64,000 nucleotides of DNA, taken from contig JBEWZL010000260.1 in the NCBI GenBank assembly GCA_045837725.1, positions 62,001-126,000 on the forward strand, written 5' to 3'. Shown here one piece after another: positions 48,051 through 58,571 of this stretch. The stretch is from Vermamoeba vermiformis. Its lineage: Eukaryota; Tubulinea; Echinamoebida. The position numbers and the translations under genes are program-made. The notes beneath the pieces were generated by a model that had not been told where the DNA came from, did not search any database, and saw only the letters and a program-made list of their open reading frames with translations. The first letter of the stretch is position 1; each line of letters starts with the position of its first letter.

Positions 48051-50043
48051 ATGGAAAAGAATAACAAGACGAAAATTATTGTAATTGGTGCTGGTATTGC
48101 AGGTCTTAGCTGCGCTTCAACCTTGATCCAAAATAACAAATTCGATGTCACGGTGCTAGAAGCTAGAAATGTGCGCTCAGCTATTTATTTAAATAGCAAT
48201 TATTAACTAATTATTTATAGCGTTTAGGAGGTCGAATTGATACCAAGCAATTTGGTCCTGTAAGTCTTTCACAACAATTATTTGAAATTCGAATAAATTG
48301 GATCAGAACGAAGCAATCAAGACCTGAATAACACATGCATATTATAGGCTGTTGTAGATTTAGGCGCATCATGGCTGCACGGCATTTCAGATAATTTATT
48401 GTACGACAGAGGCGAAGAAATGGGCTTGAAATACAGAATGACCGCCGAAGAATGTGAAAAACTCTTGCAAGAAACAGATTTTAATAATATTAAATTTTTA
48501 CCGACACCACCGGTGATAGATTATAACGGCAAATCAATGTCGCATGTTTACACGCAGTTTTACCACGAATGGGAAGAAGTAGCGGATGAAGTTGAGGACT
48601 TTTATGAGGACAATAAGGACGAGCACGGATTGGTCAGCGATAAAATTAAAGACATGTCGGTCATGGAAAAGTACGTGCACGATAATGATACTAGATCCGG
48701 AAGTGAAGCAAGATCCGGTGTCGTCATGACGTTCATATGTTGGGTGGTTTAGTTAACTAAGTAATATTTTTGATTCAGGATGATGGAAATTGCCAAGAAA
48801 GCAGGGGTCGATGCAAAACTGAAAAAGAAATTAGGCGAAGAAATGTTTGAGCGATTAGTTCAATTTTCAGCCGCGTTTCAATCAGGTAAAAACAAATATC
48901 ACAGATCATGATGTAATTCTTAATAGCTAATTTTGCATAATCAGGTTACTACGGCGGAGAAATGACGAGTTTATCTGCAAAGTACATGGGATTTTTGCAC
49001 GAGACAGGCGGCGATATGTTGGTGCTGAATGGATATATGACCGCAATTAACTATCTTTCCAAGAATATTGATATTAAGACCAACTGTCAAGTCAGCAAAA
49101 TCATCTATAATAAGAAAGATGCCAAGAATGGAAGTCATTGTGTCACGTTAGAGACGAGTGTTGGTCGCATGACATGTGATCACGTGGTGGTGACAGTGCC
49201 ACTCGGGTGTCTCAAACACAACGCTGTCGAGTTCGAGCCTGCACTTCCTTCACGCAAACAAAAAGCTATTGAACGATTGGGCGCTGGTACGTAACAATCT
49301 TATTCTTGGTTTATAATATAATTAATATCACGATATATGGCACTAATAGTAATGATACAATAGTTATTGGAGTTTGTATTTAAGCTTGTGCAAATTTTTT
49401 AATTGTTGTGACAGGTCTACTTGACAAAGTTGTGCTGCGATTCAAAAAGAGATTTTGGGAGAAAGATTTGCGTTGGCTGCAAGTAGTCCCCGAGGGCATT
49501 GGCTTCACGAGCTTTATGAACTTTTTCAAACAAACTCTGGAGCCAATTTTGGTTGCGTTTGTGTCACCCGAGCACGGCAAAATTATGGAAACAAAACCTG
49601 ACAACGAAGTGATCGAGGAGGCTTTAGGCGTAAGAATGAGTCATGATACCGTGTTAATGTCCTAATATTTGTTATAGATATTGAAAGCCTACTACGGCAA
49701 AAAAGTTGGGGATCTGTTCGAAGAAGGATGCGTGACCAAGTGGTGGACAGATCCGTTCTCGCGAGGGTCTTATAGTTATTTGCCCGTAGGAAGCACACCA
49801 GAAGACTATACTGCAATGTCAGAGCCCGTTTGTGATGATCACGTGCTGTTCGCTGGTGAACACACAACGAGGTCAGGGCAGATCTCGAAACAAAGCAGCA
49901 AGATAATAATATACTAATCGTGTTTTTATAGGAGTCATCCGGCTACTGTAGGTGGCGCGTATTTGAGCGGTCAACGAGAAGCTAAGCGATTATTGGAGAA
50001 GTACAACAGCACGGATGCGAAGAGTGAGAAGGAAAAGAAATAA
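48051..50043 (+). CDS. Flavin amine oxidase (polyamine oxidase type), copy 1
   Basis: FAD-dependent oxidase of the polyamine/monoamine oxidase family. The dinucleotide-binding motif IIVIGAGIAGLSCAS is at residue 9, completed after an intron by LEARNRLGGRIDT. VDLGASWLHG, HVVVTVPLGCLK and PALPSRKQKAIERLGAG are typical. KVVLRFKKRFW carries the lysine that contacts the flavin in plant PAO and LSD1. The FAD-binding end is GSTPEDYTAM...LFAGEHTTRSHPATVGGAY. There is no signal peptide. About eight short introns. It is followed 147 bp later by a paralogue in the same direction. Polyamine substrate is inferred. Confidence 0.93.
49163..49272 (+). repeat. 110-bp block identical to 51227-51336
   Basis: This part of the first amine oxidase gene is identical base for base, including silent sites, to 51227-51336 in the second. 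It encodes GRMTCDHVVVTVPLGCLKHN and onward to KQKAIE. The flanking exons are clearly diverged. Confidence 0.85.
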
Positions 50044-50190
50044 CTGCCCTGTAAACCGAAAAAAAACTGCCTAATTTATAGCGCAAAAATATGCAATCGT
50101 TGCGAGAGTTCTGGATCTTGCACGAGTACTTGTAAACAAGCATGTAAAATTTCGTTTTTGTTTGTAACGGATTCGAGAAACACTGCACAC

Positions 50191-52187
50191 ATGGCAGAAA
50201 TTACGCGCAAAATTAAAGTTGTAATTATTGGCGCCGGCATAGCAGGTTTAGGATGCGCTGAAGCGTTGAACAAACACAAAGATCTGTTTGATATTACTGT
50301 GGTCGAGGCTAGAGACGTAAGGAAAATTAAAGCATATTTTTTAAATTTAATGTGGTAATATTTAGAGGCTTGGAGGCCGCTTAGATACGCGGATGTTCGG
50401 ATCTGTAAGATCTAGTAAAATATTTGTTTAAAAATATCTAATATTAGCAAATAGACTCCAATTGATGTAGGCGCTATGTGGATGCATAGAACGGATGATA
50501 ACGCTTTATTTGACCGTGCAAACGAACTGGGACTGAAATTAGATTTTACATCCGACCAACAAAAGCGTTTTGATGAGGAAACGAACGATCACATTAAAGT
50601 ATTACCTTCTCCTCCTGTTATAGATACGCATGGTAACTGCTATGCAAAGGAAGGGAAGCTTTTCTTTGACGAATGGGACAAGCTCGTGCAAGAAGTCGAA
50701 GATCTGTATCCAAAATTAAAGGACAAAAATGGTTTGGTCGGAGATCAGGTGAAAGATATGCCAGTTATTGAAAAGTAAGCACTTCTATATTTAATTTGGA
50801 TTTTTTAGCTAGTACGACTAGATCGAACTCGAACTCGATCTTCATCTTGTTAAATTTTTTCCGACGGTTCTAAATTTTATTAACTTTAGGTTTCACGAAC
50901 TAGCTAAACAGCGTGGAGTAGATATTAAGCTTAAAAATCAACTCGGCGAATCGTTGTACCACAGACTGGTCAATTCCTCGTCAGCTAGTTTGTCGGGATA
51001 TTACGCCGGAGAATTAGAACGCTTGAGCTCAAAGTACATGGGATTTTTGAACGAAACAGGAGCTGACAAATATGTTATGAGTGGATATAGTACTGCTGTC
51101 AAGTACTTGGCACGAGATCTGGATGTGAAACTCAACACGCAAGTTCGCAAAATCATCGTTAAGAATAATGGTCCTGCGTCTAAAAATAGCAACCAATCAC
51201 ATTGCATCACGTTAGAAACGAGTGCAGGTCGCATGACATGTGATCACGTGGTGGTGACAGTGCCACTCGGGTGTCTCAAACACAACGCTGTCGAGTTCGA
51301 GCCTGCACTTCCTTCACGCAAACAAAAAGCTATTGAGAGACTCGGTGCTGGTACGTAACAAAAAACTTTATTCTTATTACGTAACAAAATGTTCGTTTGG
51401 ATGTGCTCAAATAATGCACGAACTCTGCAATTTACGGATCTATTTTGATTGGGTCTTTTTTGCAGTGGTTGACTAGAATTTTATTGTAGGAGTAATAGGC
51501 AAGGTGGTATTGAAGTTTCAAAGGAGGTTTTGGAACAAAGAATTCGGGTGGATCAAAGTCGTTCCGGATGCGGATCAGATCAGCTTCACTGGCATTAGAA
51601 GTTTCTACAAACATACCCTGCAGCCTATATTAATCGCATTCGTACCTCCTGCGCTATGCAAAACTCTCGAGTTGCGCGAAGACAAAGACGTAATTCATCA
51701 GGCGTTGCAAGTACGTTTAGATCCATTTAACCAAGTTATTCTTGGTTTTTAACAATAATATATATATATATATTATTAACATTTATAATAGATTCTAAGC
51801 AACTATTATGGTCCCGAAGTGCATCAGTTGTTTGAGCAAGGTTTTGTAACGAGATGGGGAGCCGATCCGTTCTCGCGTGGTGCTTACAGGTATAACTCAA
51901 TATGCATATTATTACTCTATTATTTACACGTGGCTAGTTATATCGAGGTTGGAGGCACGCCTGAGGATTACACCGCCATGGCCGAACCTTTGTTTGGAGA
52001 TCGAGTACTTTTCGCTGGTGAACACACTACGACGTAATACCGCACATTAAGATAATATATATACTTGATGCATAACAATGCATTTTATAGGAGCCATCCT
52101 GCAACTGTTGGAGGAGCGTACGCTAGTGGTGTTCGCGAAGCAGAAAGGTTAATTGAGAAGATCCGACTGTTGCATCCTAAGTTATGA
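50191..52187 (+). CDS. Flavin amine oxidase (polyamine oxidase type), copy 2
   Basis: Tandem paralogue of the preceding gene, with the same intron plan. It has VVIIGAGIAGLGCAEAL near the start, VEARDRLGGRLDTRMFGS after the first intron, VDVGAMWMH-type wording (IDVGAMWMHRTDDN), VVVTVPLGCLK and KVVLKFQRRFW with the conserved lysine. The end is GGTPEDYTAMAEPLFGD...LFAGEHTTTSHPATVGGAY. Copy 1 has SWLHG where this has MWMHR, so the substrate entrance probably differs. It lacks the Lys/Glu-rich tail of copy 1 and ends LLHPKL. Overall the two proteins are far less similar than the converted block. Confidence 0.92.
51227..51336 (+). repeat. 110-bp block identical to 49163-49272
   Basis: Partner of the block in the first amine oxidase gene. 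Immediately 5' the two copies differ at several positions (agtgttggtc against agtgcaggtc), and immediately 3' they differ again (gaacgattgggc against gagagactcggt), so the identity has sharp edges. Confidence 0.85.
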
Positions 52188-52467
52188 AAACTGCTCCATG
52201 GTAGCAAGTATTTAGGTATTTTAGCGAAGGGCAAGTCAATTTAGTACACTCTTATTCTTAAAATTGACTACAGCGCGCTAAAATTCCGACATATCTGAAA
52301 CAACGTGCGGGAAAAGCATAAAGATCGTCGGAAATCAAAATCACTAGTGTTATATGCGTAACAAGATATCAAACTAGCCAGAAGGTCTTTATTTTGGTCA
52401 GTGAATGCTCCGACAGCTGAGACAAAATCTTGTGAATCATTCTAATTATATTCGTTCATCTGGTAGT

Positions 52468-55400
52468 TTAGATCGTGGTACTCTCAAACAACCAGTTCGA
52501 TATATCTTGCGTGAAGTATCCTCCACCTGTTGCTCCTGACAGACCGACAAAGTAAGGCACTGGATCCAACTTCAAGTACCCGACTGGCGTTGCAAAGGCA
52601 GACGTTCCATTGACTAGTACCTAAAAGTATTATTTTAGCCAACTTCAATCAATAAATTGTTAAGTCTTACTCTCAAGTAGCTAGTGAACGAGAATTCAAA
52701 ATAGTATGACTGCGGACAAGTCAATTTTGGTAACGACGAACGAACGATAAACGAGCACACGTAGCGGAAGTTATCGCTGAGCGGAGCATTCCTATGCAAT
52801 TTACGGTCAATTGTCACGCTGTACTAAACACCAAATCTGCACGTACCAATCACAGATGTAGAACTCGTTGTAAGTAGCACTGTACGCGAACATTGTCACA
52901 TTGGGCACTGAACCAACACCCAACAACCCTCCGCTCGACAAATACACTTCTGATTCTTGCGGTTGACTCTTCGAAAAGAACAACGTGAAGCTGGTTGAAG
53001 AGCTTAGTATTGCACGAACATGAGTCAAAGTTCATCTTACCCATCAGCACCGTTGTTTTCAGCATCGCAGTTCGTTGGAGTCCACGTCAACGTTGAATAG
53101 AATCCCGTGTGAGTGTAGACAGGCAAGGGATAGTACGCCACTCCTGACTCGCTGCCGCCTGTTGTCAAGCGAAGTGAGTTGCCGAGAAGTGAAGCTGTGC
53201 CGAGTGTATTGATGACCGCGTCATTGAAGTTGTAAGTGAACTGTCGCTTTTTGGGTAACAGTGTTATTGTGCTGTAAGACCATCGCGTAAATGTGCCTTC
53301 GACGCCACTGAGACCAAGGTAGTAAAGCGATGGATTAATGATCGTTTTGGCTCTGTCGTTCAGTGTGGCAAAGAGTTGATTCATGAAATATACCTGCGCA
53401 ATCATTAGCTTTCAGTTACCATGTTTAGACTCTCGTACATTAATAATGTTAGTCGAAGTGTATTCTATTTTGATGTCCATCAAGTCCAAGCAATTAGTTG
53501 ACGATAAGTATAGTGGCACAGAATAAACTTTGGCGGCGAACATCGTTGAGCTAAAAATGAGTCATTAGTAAAATTAGGATGCAAGTGCTAAGAATGTCGT
53601 ACTTGAAGTATGCAGCGAACTGACTGCTCGTGTAGTTCACTGTGAACGATGTCAGTCGTGACATCATTGACGTGCCATATCCTGCATCGTCATTGATCGA
53701 ACTGACAGTGACATCTGACGGAGGTGTTGTGGTCAAGAAGAATGTGAAGCCTGAGTCACTCGTGCAGTTGGTTGGTTTCCATTGGAACGAAGTGGTGAAG
53801 CCAAGACGAGCAGGCTGAGGTGTCTTGTACACCGCTAGACCAACACCGTTGTTTGAAATCTGAATCAAGTTGCTAACTACTGCGGCGCCACCAGCGGTAA
53901 TCAGATTGGCAACGGAAATTGCGGAGTTGACAGCAGACGGATAAGTCGTTGTTTTTGACCACTCGCTGATGTATTGTCTGACATTGGAAGTACCAGCTGA
54001 TCCAGCGAAGCCAATTGTGTAGTTATCGCTCTTGGAAAGTACCAACGTCGATGCAAACACAAACTCGTTGTTGGCGTAGACCTTGCAAACATAATTTAGT
54101 TATAAAGTAGTGGCCAGACAAGTACGTACTTCAAAGAGGTCTTGATTGTAAATCACTTCAAAAGATACAGTCTGATTTAAGCCGACAGGTGGAAGCGGAT
54201 TCGGAAAAGTTGGACAAAAGTTCTGAAACGCAGTGCTGATCACGGTAGTCCTGTGCAACGATGTTAACCCATTGCATTGATTTGTAACGAAAATATCTTG
54301 GTGGTACCATTTGCAAAGATAGAACTCGTTGCGAGCACGATTGAAGCCAATGATCGTTGTGCCTGGTCTCGATTGAATGCCAAGACCACTTCCATACGAT
54401 AAGGGCCCAGGAGGTACTTCGAGCTCACTACGAGGACTCGTCAAGAACATCGCGAAACTGTGCACGACATCAACAATAAGCCAGAATATAGTACAATGTG
54501 CTTACCCGTTGTCATCTTGTTGATCTTCGCTTCCGAGCAGTGTCCACTTGAAGTTCAGTCCAAATTGTTGGCTTAACGAGAATACATAGTCGCGAAGTAC
54601 AACGAAACCAGCGCCATTTTGAGCGGTCGTCAGCCAGATCCGTTTAGCCGTCACGTCAACTGAAGCTTGGCCCAAAGCGGAGACCCGAGTGTCGTCTGTC
54701 GTGAACTCAGTAATTTCGCTGACAGAGTCCCATTGCCAGGAGGTAAAAGCGTGGTTAGCAACTACTCCGCTGTCACTGCTAGCGCAAATTCCAACATAGC
54801 GCGCGACAGGTCTCAGCGAGCTAGGCAAGGTGTAGGAGAATCCCAGGCGACCATCAACGTACATCTGCAAACACGAGTGTTAGAACATTAGATGATACGA
54901 GCTGGTCTTACCGAAATCACGTGTTGTCGGATCTGAAGCTGATTGTTAAGTTGTACGCGACATTGCAACCCAAGCTCGTTAACCGATAAGGGAATACTTG
55001 ACAGTTGCTGCGGAAAAATGGCGGAAAGGTTATCAGGGGACTCGTAGGAATTGTTGGAGGCGGTGTGTTCCTGAAATTAAAAATGAGGAATCGAATTTTC
55101 GGAGTTGACGTCTTTCTTACCAATTGCAAACGTAAAACTCGTTCAACGAAACCACGTAACCTATAGCCAACGTATCTGGCAGGTCTTGGAACCCTCCCCG
55201 ATACAATTGAGAGGAAAGACTCGTCTCGGACAAAACGATGCTCACTCTGCCGGTGAAAGAGAGTTAGCTCTAAAAACTAGCATAATTATCAAGTATCTTA
55301 CCCATCAATGTATTTATTGTGCCTGCTATAAACATCGACCGAGGAAGTGCAGTTCGAGGAGGTCCACAGGAATGACGTGTTGAATCCGACGTGCGTAGTT

Positions 55401-55590
55401 ACCGGATCTGAGTAAACGGCCATTCCACCATACCGTATATTTATGCCATTTACAGCGGTAGCAGTCACACCGCCGCCAAAAGGCCGAATTTTGGTGTAGT
55501 TGAAACTCGATCCGCCAACGAAGAACTTCTCTGCATGTATGACGACTACCTGCAGCGACAATAGTATGAATAAGAAATGATATATATTCA
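52468..55590 (-). CDS. Secreted protein with four L-type-lectin-like modules
   Basis: The start MNIYHFLFILLSLQVVVIHA at 55590 is a signal peptide. Four modules of roughly 200-250 residues follow (about 55590-54730, 54720-53935, 53935-53265 and 53265-52468). Each repeats a LGxAS...LTT strand, a GFxTSFxWxxxNC strand (VGFNTSFLWTSSNC, LGFTTSFQWKPTNC, TGFYSTLTWTPTNC) and FYLCKW/FYVCNW/FYICDW. The last module ends YFVGLSGATGGGYFTQDISN and WLFES, the signature of legume-type (L-type) lectins. Cysteines in NC and CxW probably form a disulfide in each module. Modules 1-3 have degenerate last strands. No membrane anchor. Extracellular glycan binding is inferred from the fold. More than ten short introns. 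Confidence 0.75.
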
Positions 55591-56815
55591 TCTTCTATTG
55601 TGGTGTTGTATTTGTATTTGAAGGGTGATTTGATGTCAAAACAAAAAGTTGATCACACCAACCTCGAGAACGTAATCACTAAGGCACGAAGTTCAATTGC
55701 ATTCGAATCCACTTATTTAACCTCCCATATTGGCGGAAGAAATCAGGGAGTCAGTCGATGTTGTCGGTGGCTGATCTAGATCAACACCTTTTTCTAGCTT
55801 ACAAATTCAATTAATACGAAATTTTGTTTCGGAATACCTTATTATCGATACGCACCTTCTATATGGCCACCAATTTTGCACCGACAATACGTAGAAACGC
55901 AGTTAAGCACCCGACAACAGATCTGCTGTCAAATCGTCACTCCTGAGCTAAAAATACTTAATATCTGCTCTCTTCTGTAAAAGGGCTCCAAAGAAATGCT
56001 CTCGCTCCTCCGCAACAAGATCTTGTAAAGGGTAGAGTAAAACTGATCCGAAACTGTCGGAAACTACTCTAATTAGTAAACTATCATCGATTATTGAAAT
56101 ACAAACGAATCTTACTTTTAGAAGGGCTAGTCATCTCCCGCAACAGATCCATTGTCAAATCTTGTCAATTTTTATAAATTGCTACGGGCAACTCTCACGT
56201 GCTAAGGATCCGATGTCAAACATATCAGCTTGAATTTGACATCTTGCTAAACTTCACATAAATATCTCGGTCATAACGTAGACAAGGACACATCTTGCGC
56301 GAAGTATCCGGCACTCCGTTAGGAGAATGGATTTAGTCAGGATCTAGCTAACCTGGTAGGCCAATTTTATTATAATATATCAAATGTTTTTACAAAAATG
56401 ACAGTATTAAACAAATTGCCGCTTAAGAATCCTTGCGCTCTAAAGATGTAAAATAAATAATTTATTGAATTAATTCGAAACCAAATATTTAAAATGTATT
56501 TTGTGCTCAATAGAACTGTATAAAAATATGCCCACGATTGCGGACGAGTAAATTTCATTTTACATTACGGACGTGTTATGTCCGATCAGATGACTTACCT
56601 AACGGCGCCAGGGTACGTGTTAGCGCATAATGCGTTCCAACGAGTTCCTCATGAAAAAATTAACAGTTGCACCAATGCGCGCCAGTAATAAACTGTAATT
56701 AATGGTAACAATCGATTTTACTTGAAATATATTGTGCACGTGTAACGGTTAATTTAAAGACGTGCAGAAACTAATTTAATATTATAAGTTTTAAAGCGCA
56801 CATTTGAAGCAATCT
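55591..56815. other. Gene-poor region with lectin-like debris
   Basis: About 1.2 kb without a supported gene. At about 56289-56310, cacatcttgcgcgaagtatcc closely matches the lectin last exon near 52505 (tatatcttgcgtgaagtatcc), so this looks like a small relic. Related words of the type CAACAGATC..TGTCAAATC occur near 55915-55940 and 56140-56160. No terminal repeats or transposase were seen. Confidence 0.45.
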
Positions 56816-57215
56816 ATGGCCGATCATGTAAGTAAAAGGTAATTTCTAGAACTACGGTTGCCTAATACTCGAAATCCAGATTACTTTACACCTCCACACC
56901 GGTTTTACAGGAGGACCTCCTCAAAGACAGTTTATTGCAGACAAGCAATTAGAAATTAAGGTAAATATTACTTTGCCTTCGGTTGGTTATGGTCTTTGCG
57001 TTAATATTTAAAATTTATTTAAATTTATTTTTCTTTGCCAGATATCGCCAAACGCTACGTTGCAAGAACTGTACGAATTAATTAGAAATACCGCTCCTTG
57101 GGTTAAATTGCATTCTTGGGCAACATTTCTGAACGAACCCGTGAACAAAACTGTTGCCGAAGCAGGTCTTACGGATGGAGCCGTTGTGCAGTTGGAGAGC
57201 GGAATGAAAGACTAA
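56816..57215 (+). CDS. Small beta-grasp-like protein (hypothetical)
   Basis: The last exon (about 57042-57215) is protein-like: ISPNATLQELYELIRNTAPW, then VKLHSWATFLNEPVNKTVAE, ending GAVVQLESGMKD. The preceding exon (about 56910-56960) reads PPQRQFIADKQLEIK. The strand-helix-strand order with xDGAVVQL at the end resembles a ubiquitin-like beta-grasp fold. ATG GCC GAT CAT at 56816 followed by gtaagt is an attractive first exon, but its phase does not fit the next exon by one base. The true start exon is therefore uncertain and could lie elsewhere. About 80 residues in all. Confidence 0.5.
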
Positions 57216-57316
57216 GCAACCATCAATTATTTAGTTTAATACTACTTTGTCACTACCTCTCAACATTGAGAGAATTACAAATAAAGTTAGAATAGGCTAA
57301 ATGATTTTATTTTAGT

Positions 57317-57373
57317 ATCCTCCAGCGTGGCCCTGACAAACCGACAAAGTACGACACGGGATCCAGCGTGTTG
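57317..57373 (-). pseudogene. Relic of the lectin gene last exon
   Basis: The minus strand here reads LDPVSYFVGLSG, matching LDPVPYFVGLSG in the last exon of the lectin gene (52540 region). At the DNA level, gacaaaccgacaaagta matches gacagaccgacaaagta. Similarity fades on both sides, and no other lectin exon is nearby, so this is an isolated copied fragment. Confidence 0.65.
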
Positions 57374-57443
57374 AGAATGCTACGCTGTTCACTCGAGTGA
57401 GTTAGAGAGGTTACAATACATATTTATATATTTAGTAATCACT

Positions 57444-58375
57444 ATACCATAAGCCAAGTTCTGATCGAAAGCGGCAATGAGACCAGCGGCGATGTAAACT
57501 GAAGCTGTTTGTGCAACGACGGAGGCGCTGTTAAGGACACCTAAAACAACGAACAACAATCAGAGCCAGAACTATCATATTTTCGATTGGTTAATAATGT
57601 ACCCATGAAGAGGCCAGCGTCTTCAGAAGCGACGAGATCAGACATCAAAGCGAATTATAGTCAGCACCGCTTGGTGATCGCCCATTGATTTGGCCTCTTT
57701 GGTTTCACCAGCAAGTTTATCAGTGTCAAACCGAGCAGAATGGTCCAAGTGCGATCGTCGTTTAAGCAACAGGGATGCTTCTCTGGTACTCACGAATGTT
57801 CTTCAGGAGGTCAATGGAAATATACGTAAGCTCCTATTCGTGGCTAGCGTAGAAGTGCAAAGGTGGCTTACCGATATCCGGATCTTTGTTCAACGATCCG
57901 CTGCCTTGAATACTTTGTCCTCGCATTTGCGCGGATCTTCGCCGTTGACATTATCACCCAAAAGAGCGCCGAATTTAACACACAGACCAATCAAAGCCAT
58001 ACCAACAGCTATTCAATAAGAAAACACGATTAATATCGCTAAAATCAATATCATTGCGAATTTTAATTACCGCAGAAGATTGTGTCGACAAAATGAACGA
58101 GCGTGGCGACCAGTGTATTTATACTAGCTAAAATATAAAAGTCATATTTAGTATTAGTGTCAATAAACGAAAAATAAGCTCGGGAATCAAACGAACCAAT
58201 TTTTAAAAATAACAAACGGAATTTAATTCACAGTTCTAGAGCTTTCATGATATCTATGATGGTACTCCAGCAGTCCCAAATTATTTGGTAATTTTCTGGA
58301 ATTACTGTTCGTCAAATAGGCACGATCTCGAAGAAGATCGGTATTTTAACTCTCACTAACGACTCTTACCTGGAG
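57444..58375 (-). pseudogene. Rearranged partial copy of the SLC45-like transporter gene
   Basis: Segments of the transporter gene at 61167-63706 recur here. 57444-57654 matches the 3' exons at 61357-61567. 57663-57707 matches 61595-61644 in inverted orientation. About 57735-57775 and 57925-58130 match the 5' part at 62940-63140, including an almost unchanged intron. 58200-58375 matches the sequence near 63240-63410. The middle exons are absent, and about 150 bp of unrelated sequence interrupts the copy at 57776-57925. Near-identity in intron sequence points to a recent duplication. It cannot encode a working transporter. Confidence 0.85.
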
Positions 58376-58571
58376 CAAGCCGTGACACCATCAGGCACCA
58401 ACTGGTAGTACAAAAACGTGCGTTATGTAGTGCTATCAGTCGGAAAGGAGCCTTTGAGAAACACGGCCGTTCCGCCTTTTTTAGGGAACTCCACCAGATT
58501 AAACACAATAACACAACTCGCTACTAAGCACGAATATTTTGAAGCTGCGAAATACCGCTGCTTGCTCACAA

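Noticed and set aside
55591-56815. A gene in the AT-rich stretch downstream of the NTPase-rich end of the lectin locus (minus frame near 56370-56558)
   Set aside because: The frame has low-complexity Ile/Phe/Asn content and no splice or domain support.
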